From Candidatus Colimorpha onthohippi (GTDB lineage: Bacteria; Bacteroidota; Bacteroidia; Bacteroidales; P3): DNA of 8,622 bases. Location: contig JAGHVA010000116.1 of the NCBI GenBank assembly GCA_018064565.1, forward strand, positions 1-8,622, written 5' to 3'. Both the position numbers and the translations under genes were made by a program. Shown here in pieces: positions 1-6,299 of the stretch; position 1 is the stretch's first letter, and every line of letters begins with the position of its first letter. The notes beneath the pieces were generated by a model. It searched no databases and had not been told where the DNA came from. It worked only from the letters and a program-made list of their open reading frames with translations.

Positions 1-1
1 T

Positions 2-403
2 TACAACGACAGCATCTCGACCATACCAGCAGCCACGATTGCTGCCGTTGATGCGATTAAAGACGTTGACACCCTTATAGTGGGCGGCTACGACAGAGGT
101 ATCGACTACCAACCATTAGCACTCTATCTGCTACAATCCCAAATCAACAACATTGCCTTTGTAGGACGTGCCGGCCGACGTATCCTTAACGAATACCAGA
201 CACTCATACCGCCCGAAGTCGAGCACCGGAATATATTGATAAACAACGATTTCGAAACCATCGTAGCCTGGTGCTACCAGCACACAAAAGCTGGAGGTGC
301 TTGCCTACTCTCTCCAGCCGCTGCGTCGTACGATGCCTTCAAGAATTTTGAAGAGCGAGGCAGCCTCTTTGAACAGTTCGTCAAACAATACGGAAACCAA
401 TAG
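2..403 (+). CDS. murD: UDP-N-acetylmuramoylalanine--D-glutamate ligase (MurD), C-terminal part
   Basis: This is the 3' end of a gene that begins before the window; 133 codons are open from base 2 to the TAG at 401-403. MurD is the cytoplasmic ATP-dependent ligase that adds D-glutamate to UDP-MurNAc-L-Ala in peptidoglycan precursor synthesis. Visible here is the C-terminal ligase domain. It opens with NDSISTIPAAT, the counterpart of the NDSKATN region of the enterobacterial enzyme. A GGYDRGIDY stretch follows (compare GGDGKSADF), and near the end lies the family signature LSPAAASYDAFKNFEERG, which matches the E. coli LSPACASLDQFKNFEQRG pattern. The domain ends at a usual distance after that signature, so the 3' end looks intact. 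An M20 peptidase gene starts 7 nt downstream on the same strand, suggesting co-transcription. Function is firm from the signature; the N-terminal UDP-binding and central ATP-binding domains are outside the window. Confidence 0.95.
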   Translation, partial: YNDSISTIPAATIAAVDAIKDVDTLIVGGYDRGIDYQPLALYLLQSQINNIAFVGRAGRRILNEYQTLIPPEVEHRNILINNDFETIVAWCYQHTKAGGACLLSPAAASYDAFKNFEERGSLFEQFVKQYGNQ

Positions 404-410
404 CACACTC

Positions 411-1517
411 ATGTTACGTCATCTACTACACCAAAATCCAGGTATTTCTGGATGCGAACAGTATGCTCACGACCTGATTGTATCCACGTTGCAGCAATTG
501 AGTCCGACCGCACTGCACACGCACGTGGGCGGTTATGGAGTTGTTGCCTTTTGGGGCGATTCCACAAAACCTTGCATCGCACTACGCGCAGATACGGATG
601 CCCTTCCTATCAACGAATCCAACACCTTGCCCTACTGCTCACACACCGCAGGTATAAGTCACAAATGCGGACATGACGGGCACACCGCCACATTACTACA
701 AGTAGCCCAATTATTGGTCAACCAAATTGCAAATCTCGACACTGGCATACTCCTAATTTTCCAACCAGAAGAGGAGACCGGAACTGGAGCCTGCAAGATG
801 ATTGCGAGTGGCATATTACAGCAATATAACATCAAAGCCATTTACGGATACCATAATCTTCCTGGGTTTGGATTAGGCGATGTAGTAATATGCAACCGTA
901 CGTTCGCCGCTGCATCATCGGGCGTCATTTACTCATTACAAGGCAGGCAGACCCACGCCTCCACCCCTGAAAAAGGCATTAACCCAGGCAGAGCCATAGC
1001 TCAAATCATCAATCAGATTTTGGACCTAAGCAGTGCGGTAGATGCCGATATCGACCAATTCCGCCAAGCCACTTTAATCTGCACGAAGATAGGTGATGAA
1101 GCTTTCGGAACCTCCGCCGGTTACGGCCAAGTGATGTTCACGCTGCGAGCTTATACCAATCAAAACATGAGACAACTGCAAGATGCTGCCGATACCATAG
1201 CCCAAACTGCTGCACATAAGTATGGCCTAACTCTCAACACAAGCCTGCGCGAGCCGTTTCATGCCACCGAAAACCATCCCCAGTGCGTAAATCACATTAG
1301 AGATATCGCCCTCCGCCACCATTATGTCATAACAGAAAAAGACTTGCCTTTTCGCTGGTCGGAAGACTTCGCTGAATATCTGTTACACTACCCTGGAGCC
1401 CTATTCGGCATTGGCGCAGGAAAAAACCATCCCGAACTACACCACCCCGACTATGATTTCCCCGACGAAATCATCAACCCAGCAGCACAATTGTTACTGT
1501 CAATAGCATGTGAATAA
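411..1517 (+). CDS. M20-family (M20D-like) metal-dependent amidohydrolase/peptidase
   Basis: The protein is 368 aa from the ATG at 411. The frame stays open upstream into murD, but 411 gives the normal N-terminus (MLRHLLHQNPGISGCE) of the family, which includes hippurate hydrolases, N-acyl-amino-acid amidohydrolases and IAA-amino-acid hydrolases. Visible family landmarks are RADTDALPI (about residues 59-67), the metal-binding CGHDGH (86-91), FQPEEE (118-122, holding the catalytic and metal-ligand glutamates), the YHNLPG histidine (148), the dimerization-domain motif THASTPEKGINP (about 181-192), a SEDFAEYL block, and the C-terminal LHHPDYDFPDE with the last metal-ligand histidine (about 344). 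All metal ligands appear present, so it should be active. No signal peptide is evident, so it is probably cytoplasmic, releasing an amino acid from an N-acyl amino acid or small peptide. The exact substrate cannot be told. It lies 7 nt after murD and is probably in the same transcript. Confidence 0.88.
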   Translation: MLRHLLHQNPGISGCEQYAHDLIVSTLQQLSPTALHTHVGGYGVVAFWGDSTKPCIALRADTDALPINESNTLPYCSHTAGISHKCGHDGHTATLLQVAQLLVNQIANLDTGILLIFQPEEETGTGACKMIASGILQQYNIKAIYGYHNLPGFGLGDVVICNRTFAAASSGVIYSLQGRQTHASTPEKGINPGRAIAQIINQILDLSSAVDADIDQFRQATLICTKIGDEAFGTSAGYGQVMFTLRAYTNQNMRQLQDAADTIAQTAAHKYGLTLNTSLREPFHATENHPQCVNHIRDIALRHHYVITEKDLPFRWSEDFAEYLLHYPGALFGIGAGKNHPELHHPDYDFPDEIINPAAQLLLSIACE

Positions 1518-1546
1518 AATACCTCTCAATATTGGCAAAAATAATG

Positions 1547-1554
1547 TAAATTTG
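1547..1554 (+). promoter_or_regulatory. Bacteroidetes-type -7 promoter element (TAAATTTG) for the C69 peptidase gene
   Basis: TAAATTTG fits the TAnnTTTG box used by the primary sigma factor of Bacteroidetes. It sits in the 74-nt gap after the M20 gene, 37 nt before the ATG at 1592, which would give a short A-rich leader of about 30 nt. I see no TTTG box at the usual ~20-nt upstream spacing, so this rests on the -7 element and its position. Confidence 0.5.
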
Positions 1555-1591
1555 TAAATCAAGAAATTGAGCAATACAGACATATAAACAC

Positions 1592-3199
1592 ATGAAAAAG
1601 ATTACATTACTATTCACATTAACACTCTGCACTTTAATGCTGAGTGCACAGCAGCTTCCGCAACCTATCACAGCCCCAGGTCAAAGCTGCACAAGTATCA
1701 TGGTAGGCAAATTGGCATCAAAGGATGGCAGTGTCATCACTTCGCACACATGCGATGGCCGCTACCGCACTTGGATGACTATCGAGCCCGCTGCCGACCA
1801 TCAACGCGGCGACCGCCATATCGTGTATAAAAACACCATGCACACCAACTATGCGGGCGACACCGCTGGCGTACGTATTGCAGGCACAATCCCTGAAGAA
1901 GCGCATACCTATGCTTATCTGAATACTGCCTACCCTTGCATGAACGAACACCAACTGGCTATAGGCGAGACCACCTTTGGAGGTCCCAGCGAACTGCGCA
2001 ATGGCGATGGGATGTTTCTTATTGAGGAGTTGCAACGGGTTGCATTGCAACGCTGCACAACAGCACGCGAAGCGATTCGCTTGATTGGCGAACTCGTTGA
2101 GCGCTACGGCTATGCCGATGGCGGTGAGTGTATCACCATCGCCGACCCAAATGAAGTATGGCAGATGGAGATTTTGGGCGAAGGCCCAAAGAAAATTGGT
2201 GGCATTTGGGCTGCCCAACGCATCCCCGACGACCATGTCGGCGTGAGCGCCAATATCCCACGTATCGGCAAGCTCCAACGCGACAATCCTGACTATTTCA
2301 TGTGCTCCGACAACATCGAGAAAGTGGCTAAGAAATTCAAACTGTGGGACGGTAAAGGCGAATTTGTATTTTGGAAAGCCTTCAACTGCGACTATGCCAA
2401 CGGCCGCAACTACCGCGAACGCGAATACTTCATCCTCAACGCCTTAGCCCCATCGCTGCGTTTGAACCGCGACATGGACGAACTCCCTTTCTCGGTCAAA
2501 CCTGACGACAATGTTGACGTACGCGAAGTAATCGAATTGTTCCGCTCTACCTACGAAGGCACCGATATGGATATGTGCAAAAATCTCAAAGTGGTGGTTG
2601 ACCGCAAAGACAAAAACGGCAAACCCTACAAAGACACTATCACCAGCCCTATCGCCAACCCATGGATGACTGGCAATGCCGAGCGGCTTTACAATGCCTT
2701 AAAACCAGGCAGTGTTGAATTTATGCGTACCGTGAGTGTTGCATGGTGTTCCTACTCACACATCATACAGTTGCGCGGATGGCTCCCCGATGCCATCGGA
2801 GGCATCTGCTGGATGAGCGTTGACAACCCTGCCGAGACCCCTCGCATTCCCATCTTCTGCGGCACCTCCACACTTCCAGAAGCCTATAGCCTCTGCGGAC
2901 AGAATAAATACAACCCCGACGCCGTTGTGTGGAAGTATCGTCGCGCCAACAAGTTGGCCACCCTCCAGTGGCAAAGCACCAAAAAACGCGTCATGAGCGA
3001 TGTCAAGAAGTGCGATGACCACGCCTTCGAAGGTCTGCAAGACCTCGAACGCCAGGTACGCCAGCTCTATCGCAAAGACCATGCCGACCAAGTAACGCCA
3101 CTCCTCAATGCCTACACAGCATCTGCCTACTCCTATTCCGTTGACATCTGGAACAAATTAGAGAACGACTGCTGGTACTGGTTTGGTCTCGGCTTCTAA
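1592..3199 (+). CDS. Secreted C69-family dipeptidase (PepD-like, Ntn-hydrolase)
   Basis: The protein is 535 aa, a normal length for exported Bacteroidales C69 dipeptidases. It starts with a Sec signal peptide (basic MKK, hydrophobic core to about residue 18, then SAQ), so it should reach the periplasm or beyond. The C69 N-terminal-nucleophile cysteine is in GQSCTSIMVGKLASKDGS (Cys33). In this family the Cys becomes the new N-terminus by self-processing, so about 13 residues after the signal peptide would be a removable propeptide. Other family blocks are the DG-containing segment near residue 50, AIGETTFGG (about 125-133), GGECITIADPNEVWQMEILG (about 176-196) and AAQRIPDDHVGVSAN (about 206-220). 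Members cleave dipeptides with broad specificity. The gene has its own promoter-like box upstream and a strong hairpin terminator after it, so it is likely monocistronic. Together with the M20 enzyme it suggests peptide or amino-acid scavenging. Confidence 0.93.
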   Translation: MKKITLLFTLTLCTLMLSAQQLPQPITAPGQSCTSIMVGKLASKDGSVITSHTCDGRYRTWMTIEPAADHQRGDRHIVYKNTMHTNYAGDTAGVRIAGTIPEEAHTYAYLNTAYPCMNEHQLAIGETTFGGPSELRNGDGMFLIEELQRVALQRCTTAREAIRLIGELVERYGYADGGECITIADPNEVWQMEILGEGPKKIGGIWAAQRIPDDHVGVSANIPRIGKLQRDNPDYFMCSDNIEKVAKKFKLWDGKGEFVFWKAFNCDYANGRNYREREYFILNALAPSLRLNRDMDELPFSVKPDDNVDVREVIELFRSTYEGTDMDMCKNLKVVVDRKDKNGKPYKDTITSPIANPWMTGNAERLYNALKPGSVEFMRTVSVAWCSYSHIIQLRGWLPDAIGGICWMSVDNPAETPRIPIFCGTSTLPEAYSLCGQNKYNPDAVVWKYRRANKLATLQWQSTKKRVMSDVKKCDDHAFEGLQDLERQVRQLYRKDHADQVTPLLNAYTASAYSYSVDIWNKLENDCWYWFGLGF

Positions 3200-3226
3200 G
3201 ACAAGCCGACACACCCGATACATAAT

Positions 3227-3266
3227 AAGGACCCTGAAAGTTGTTTGTTCAACTTTCAGGGTCCTT
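3227..3266 (+). terminator. 17-bp hairpin terminator after the C69 peptidase gene
   Basis: A perfect inverted repeat has arms at 3227-3243 and 3250-3266 with a 6-nt loop (TTTGTT). It begins 27 nt after the stop codon. The long AT-rich flanks and position fit a transcription terminator, although the following bases (GCTATAAC) are not a continuous T run. Confidence 0.75.
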
Positions 3267-3392
3267 GCTATAACAATTCTTTCTCTATCTATCACACCCA
3301 CCAATATCAATTTAAGTCCTATCAATGCTTGTCCTAAGCCAAGTATCAAAAAATATTTCTCAAAAAAATCATTTCCATTCAAAAAAAGTATG

Positions 3393-3400
3393 TATCTTTG
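3393..3400 (+). promoter_or_regulatory. Bacteroidetes -7 promoter element (TATCTTTG) for the riboswitch transcript
   Basis: TATCTTTG matches TAnnTTTG and is followed by GCAGCC. The start of transcription predicted about 5-8 nt downstream coincides with the first base of the riboswitch P1 stem (3405), which supports the assignment. An A-rich tract lies immediately upstream; no clear TTTG -33 box is seen at 19-21 nt spacing. Confidence 0.65.
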
Positions 3401-3404
3401 CAGC

Positions 3405-3584
3405 CGATTTGGTTGCTCACTTAGGGCATCAAAAGGGAATCAGGTGTAAGTCCTGAACTGTCCCGCAGCTGTAAGACTCATTCGGTTGCGTTTTTGATTA
3501 TCAAACAGCCATTGTGTGGCGCCATAGCCACATGAGAAGGCACGAAAAACACAACGAGTCAAAGTCAGAAGACCTGCCAAATCG
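3405..3584 (+). promoter_or_regulatory. Cobalamin (B12) riboswitch
   Basis: The conserved core of adenosylcobalamin-class riboswitches is readable. It contains AAAAGGGAAT (3431-3440), CAGGTGTAAGTCCTG followed by AACTGTCCCGCAGCTGTAA (about 3441-3475), a GCCATTG...GAGAAGGC arm (about 3508-3541) with an internal TGTGGC/GCCACA stem, and the B12 box region GAGTCAAAGTCAGAAGACC ending in TGCC (3556-3578). The closing P1 helix is CGATTTGG (3405-3412) pairing perfectly with CCAAATCG (3577-3584). In this class, bound cobalamin normally turns off downstream expression. The next large ORF on the strand is the T9SS-secreted protein at 3862, so that gene is predicted to be induced when B12 is scarce. The ~275 nt between P1 and that start codon is unusually long and may hold the expression platform. 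Confidence 0.95.
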
Positions 3585-3614
3585 CGAATGATTAGTTCTC
3601 GAGGAAAGGACTTC

Positions 3615-3746
3615 ATGACTATGTTACATTATCACATATTATCTCTTGGTGCGGTTGTATGCTATAGCGTTAGCACACAACGCAAGGCTATTTCCACCAA
3701 TATCTTTGGCGGGAATTCGTTGAATATAGGCTTCACCTTATGGTGA
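3615..3746 (+). CDS. Possible 43-aa leader ORF downstream of the riboswitch
   Basis: An ATG at 3615 opens 43 codons ending at TGA 3744-3746. The purine-rich GAGGAAAGGA (3601-3610) ends 4 nt before the ATG and could act as a ribosome binding site, which is notable because the larger genes here lack one. The peptide is unrecognised. Its middle (LGAVVCYSVST) is mildly hydrophobic, and its end, SLNIGFTLW, resembles the aromatic-ended last strand of outer-membrane barrel proteins, though the alternation is out of register by one. It could be a leader peptide coupled to the riboswitch, a remnant of a former riboswitch-controlled receptor gene, or a chance ORF: the strong RNA hairpin at 3651-3683 lies inside it and may be the real constraint on the sequence. 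Confidence 0.3.
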   Translation: MTMLHYHILSLGAVVCYSVSTQRKAISTNIFGGNSLNIGFTLW

Positions 3747-3808
3747 GGTCTCCTCATACCATTTGACTATTATAGTCCAATAGCTGCCAGGCAGAAGGCG
3801 CCTCTGCC
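3651..3808 (+). promoter_or_regulatory. Hairpin-rich leader, candidate riboswitch expression platform
   Basis: Several stems are readable between the riboswitch and the T9SS gene. (a) 3651-3664 pairs with 3671-3683 around the loop TAGCGT, 12 bp with one bulge and one mismatch. (b) CCACCAA 3694-3700 pairs with TTGGCGG 3706-3712 with one A-C mismatch. (c) TCACC 3733-3737 pairs with GGTGA 3742-3746. (d) ATGGTGAGG 3740-3748 pairs with CCTCA/CCAT 3752-3762 around a 2-nt bulge. (e) GGCAGA 3790-3795 pairs with TCTGCC 3803-3808. Stems c and d share bases 3742-3746 and cannot form together, as expected of a switch. A further TATCTTTG at 3701-3708 fits a -7 promoter box but has no matching -33 box. Regulation by these stems is inferred from layout only. 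Confidence 0.4.
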
Positions 3809-3861
3809 ACCAGCACCCACCTAATAATTAACAAAATAAAGAATTAAAACAAAACAGAACG

Positions 3862-5805
3862 ATGAAACACATACTGACACTATTATTGGGACTACTTACC
3901 TTCGTGGTACTGCTCGGACAGAATGCTACCGCAAGCACTACCAACACTACCGATGACGATGCCTCTATCACCCCTGACGAGATATTATTCTGGGTTGGCA
4001 ATGGCACTCATTCTGTCATATTCACTACCGTATGGGCCGACAGCGCTCTCGCATGGGGTTATCGCTTTGACGGCGACTCTGTAAGCATACAGCAAATCAT
4101 GGACGACATCGCCGCCAACGACTACCGATTCCAATACACTGCCTCCAACTGGGGCATCGCCGACATATTTTTCGATACTGGATTCGACACGCTCAGTCTG
4201 AGCAATGGCAATAACAACTACTGGTGGCTGAACGTCAACCATATATCCTCCAACTTAGGCTACGATGCCCAAATGGTAGGCGATGGCGATATTATAAAGA
4301 TAGCCGACTCTGAGGTAGGCATAGTAACCGACTCTGCTGAATATGGCGGATTCTATTACCCCACCGCTGCTATCTGGACTACCCCTATCTATCCAGTAAG
4401 CATCCCTCCACTGCACGATGCTACTATCTCCGCCTCACGCATCCAATTTTGGGTAGGATCAGGCCAGAACCGCTCGATACTGATTCTCTCATGGGCTCAA
4501 CCAGATACCGCTCTTGCATGGGGTGTTCAGTTTGACGGCGAGTCTATAAGCCTTACCGACGCCTTGGATTCAATTAAGCGATACGACTACCGCTTCTCAT
4601 ACGAAGGCAATATAACCGATTTCCATTTCACCAACGGAGACGATACCATCGGTGTAGTGTCCGCCTTCAATATCATGTTCAACGTCAACGGTATCACCGC
4701 AAGCGATATGGCAAGTAGCACCTATCTGCATCCTGACGATGTTGCTAAGGTAGGCGACATGGCAAGCATGATTACGACCGACTCCATGGAATGGGCTGGC
4801 GTATATTATGCCACCGCAGGCATCTGGACTACCCCCGTGCATGCTGTCAACCCAACCGACAGCACCTCTCACGACACCTCAATCGTGGTACATGGTCCCT
4901 TTTGCGGCAAAGTAGGTACACCTAACTGCAACGCCATAGCGGCCGACAGCAGTGCTGTCGTGGCTTGGGCTACAACATGTGTTGTACACCGCGGACCCAT
5001 TGATATTGCCAGAACAACCATACCTGCAAGTTATGGTAACGACACGATGGCTACAGGACCCGTATCTATGACCAACAACATCAACGTAGTAAGTCTTGGT
5101 GATGGAGGTTCGGCGGTGCTGACTTTCGGCGGAGAGATCTACAATGGCAACGGACCAGACTTTGCTGTGTATGAGAATTCGTTCGATGACGACTTTTTGG
5201 AGTTAGCCTTTGTAGAGGTAAGTTCCGATGGAATCCATTATGTCCGATTCCCCTCTACCAGTCTTACACAAACCGAAACCCAGATAGATGGCTTTGGCAT
5301 CATCGACCCTACAATGATCAACAACCTCGCAGGAAAATACCGAATGGGCTACGGCACCCCGTTCGACCTTGAAGCTCTACGCGACAGTGCGAATATCGAC
5401 ATCAACCATATCTCACATATACGTCTGATAGACGTAGTAGGCACCATCGATTCCACCTACGGCAGTCGCGACGCTTACGGACACATCATCAACGACCCCT
5501 ACCCTACCGATTTTAACTCTTGCGGATTTGACCTTGCTGGAGTCGGAGTGATGCACATAAACGCACTTGACATAAAAAATGCCACCACCCACGACATAGC
5601 CATATACCCAAATCCCGTCACAAATGTACTCAATATCACGACAACGACCCAAACAGAGGCATCGTTATACGACATCCAAGGCAAAAAAATGCTGACGCAG
5701 ACAATGACTACCGGACTGAACCAAATCGACATCCAGCACTTAAAAGCTGGCATATATCTGCTACACATAGGGCAACAAAACCACAAGATTCTGGTGCAGC
5801 ACTAA
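3862..5805 (+). CDS. T9SS-secreted surface protein with duplicated N-terminal unit, under B12 riboswitch control
   Basis: The protein is 647 aa. The ATG at 3862 follows an A-rich leader and begins a signal peptide (MKH, hydrophobic to about residue 19, NATAS). Residues 41-178 and 195-330 are two copies of one unit: each opens with FWVGxG, then ALAWG(Y/V)xFDG(D/E)S and YDYRF- or NDYRF-type blocks, and ends xWTTPxxxV. Residues ~385-566 form a separate beta-rich domain with GDGGSAVLTFGG, GPDFAVYENSF, LAFVEVSSDGIHYVRFP, LAGKYRMGYGTPFDL and a FDLAGVGV end, a pattern I recall from surface proteins of many bacteria but cannot tie to a named family. Residues ~578-647 are a type A T9SS sorting domain (YPNPV, LYDIQGKK, LKAGIYLLHI, KILVQH), so it should cross the outer membrane and be surface-attached or released. 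The riboswitch upstream suggests a role in cobalamin or corrinoid capture, which is inference. No btuB or partner lies next to it in the window. Confidence 0.88.
   Translation: MKHILTLLLGLLTFVVLLGQNATASTTNTTDDDASITPDEILFWVGNGTHSVIFTTVWADSALAWGYRFDGDSVSIQQIMDDIAANDYRFQYTASNWGIADIFFDTGFDTLSLSNGNNNYWWLNVNHISSNLGYDAQMVGDGDIIKIADSEVGIVTDSAEYGGFYYPTAAIWTTPIYPVSIPPLHDATISASRIQFWVGSGQNRSILILSWAQPDTALAWGVQFDGESISLTDALDSIKRYDYRFSYEGNITDFHFTNGDDTIGVVSAFNIMFNVNGITASDMASSTYLHPDDVAKVGDMASMITTDSMEWAGVYYATAGIWTTPVHAVNPTDSTSHDTSIVVHGPFCGKVGTPNCNAIAADSSAVVAWATTCVVHRGPIDIARTTIPASYGNDTMATGPVSMTNNINVVSLGDGGSAVLTFGGEIYNGNGPDFAVYENSFDDDFLELAFVEVSSDGIHYVRFPSTSLTQTETQIDGFGIIDPTMINNLAGKYRMGYGTPFDLEALRDSANIDINHISHIRLIDVVGTIDSTYGSRDAYGHIINDPYPTDFNSCGFDLAGVGVMHINALDIKNATTHDIAIYPNPVTNVLNITTTTQTEASLYDIQGKKMLTQTMTTGLNQIDIQHLKAGIYLLHIGQQNHKILVQH
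3982..4851 (+). repeat. Tandem ~135-aa protein repeat within the T9SS-secreted protein
   Basis: Two diverged copies span 3982-4395 (residues 41-178) and 4444-4851 (residues 195-330). They align through FWVGNG/FWVGSG, DSALAWGYRFDGDSVS/DTALAWGVQFDGESIS, DYRFQY/DYRFSY, TDSAEYGGFYYPTAAIWTTP/TDSMEWAGVYYATAGIWTTP. Divergence is clear at the DNA level, so this is an old duplication kept by selection rather than a recent one. Confidence 0.85.
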
Positions 5806-6180
5806 CATTACGATACGCGCCCTATCAAAGACTGGCATGATATAACCAACAGCTTTGATAAGTCGATCCTATCTGCCAAACGGCATGTAGAAACATAACT
5901 TGCCGCATCCCCACCCACAATACGAACCTGCCTGTCGGCAGTCAGCGTACGAAAAAGCCGACCAAGAGAAGCCCTTGAGTACAGATATACCACTGACGCT
6001 AAAAATGCCGTTAGGCATGGGGTTGTAACACCGTTGCAACAGTATTGAAACACCAAAGCCCGAGACATTGAATGCCTCGGGCTTTTGGTTTGGGTGGGGA
6101 GGCTGGGAGCCATGAGGCCGAGCCTCATGAAACGGGACAAAGGGGATTGGGTGGTGGTGAAAGGGGGTTAAAATTATTTT
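5806..6180. other. Intergenic region without a supported gene; dense in hairpins
   Basis: I find no convincing coding sequence; short minus-strand frames here lack family features. Readable inverted repeats are TATCAAAG/CTTTGATA (5823-5830, 5853-5860), CGGCA/TGCCG (5881-5885, 5901-5905), CTGCC/GGCAG (5928-5932, 5937-5941), ATGCC/GGCAT (6005-6009, 6014-6018), GTTGTAA pairing with TTGCAAC (about 6022-6040), the terminator at 6055-6086, and CATGAGGC/GCCTCATG (6111-6118, 6122-6129). Beyond about 6084 the plus strand is strongly G-rich. The density of short stems would suit a dispersed intergenic repeat or structured RNA, which only a genome-wide search can decide. Confidence 0.5.
6055..6086 (+). 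terminator. Strong intrinsic terminator
   Basis: AAAGCCCGAG (6055-6064) pairs perfectly with CTCGGGCTTT (6076-6085). Inside, CAT (6066-6068) pairs with ATG (6072-6074) around single mismatched bases. The 3' side ends in TTTT (6083-6086), and the A run on the 5' side could let it work in both directions. It lies 250 nt after the T9SS protein gene, so it either ends a long 3' UTR or belongs to an unrecognised RNA or repeat between 5806 and 6055. Confidence 0.8.
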
Positions 6181-6212
6181 TTTGCGGATATTGAAAAAAG
6201 GTTGTACATTTG
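6181..6212 (+). promoter_or_regulatory. Consensus Bacteroidetes promoter (TTTG-N20-TACATTTG)
   Basis: TTTG at 6181-6184 is followed by exactly 20 nt and TACATTTG at 6205-6212, matching the -33 TTTG and -7 TAnnTTTG consensus with ideal spacing. Transcription should start near 6219. No plus-strand gene follows; the only downstream plus-strand structure is the hairpin at 6238-6291, which is why a small RNA is proposed. The end of this promoter is part of an inverted repeat shared with the promoter at 7467-7498. Confidence 0.7.
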
Positions 6213-6222
6213 CAGGCAGAAA
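6202..6222 (+). repeat. Inverted repeat, left copy (partner at 7457-7477)
   Basis: The 21-nt TTGTACATTTGCAGGCAGAAA matches the reverse complement of 7457-7477 at 19 of 21 positions, with 14 consecutive identities at its right end. Both copies contain a -7 promoter box; the identity extends past the box through GCAGGCAGAAA. Confidence 0.6.
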
Positions 6223-6299
6223 ACCACTCAAAGAATTGGAGCGGCTGTAGTAACAGTTAGGTTGTATGACCTACATTACTATGGTCGCTTCTTGTTTTT
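6219..6299 (+). ncRNA. Candidate small RNA with a terminal hairpin
   Basis: A predicted transcript from the promoter at 6181-6212 would have an A-rich unpaired 5' part of about 20 nt. It would then form a long stem, 6238-6253 with 6276-6291: 16 pairs including four G-U wobbles. An upper stem TAGGT/ACCTA (6258-6262, 6269-6273) carries the loop TGTATG. The tail TTGTTTTTA (6292-6300) follows. The wobble pairs would be C-A mismatches in the minus-strand RNA, so the structure is specific to plus-strand transcripts. It also overlaps the stop codon region of the minus-strand phage pseudogene (6298) and could be merely a terminator, but promoter, hairpin and U-rich tail in order fit a short standalone RNA. 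It matches no RNA family I recognise. Confidence 0.5.

Noticed and set aside
297..410. Upstream extension of the M20 gene to a GTG at 297
   Set aside because: It overlaps the end of murD in another frame and has no family similarity; the ATG at 411 gives the normal N-terminus.
1718..2278. 186-aa minus-strand open frame
   Set aside because: It is the antisense of the C69 peptidase, whose signal peptide, catalytic Cys and conserved blocks fix the true strand.
3158..3382. 74-aa minus-strand frame with a hydrophobic stretch
   Set aside because: It has only a TTG start, no promoter or RBS, and runs through the perfect terminator hairpin and into the C69 gene.
5808..6231. Minus-strand frames of 110 and 120 aa
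   Set aside because: They overlap each other and the terminator, have no recognisable motif, and no promoter or RBS; treated as noncoding, hairpin-rich sequence.
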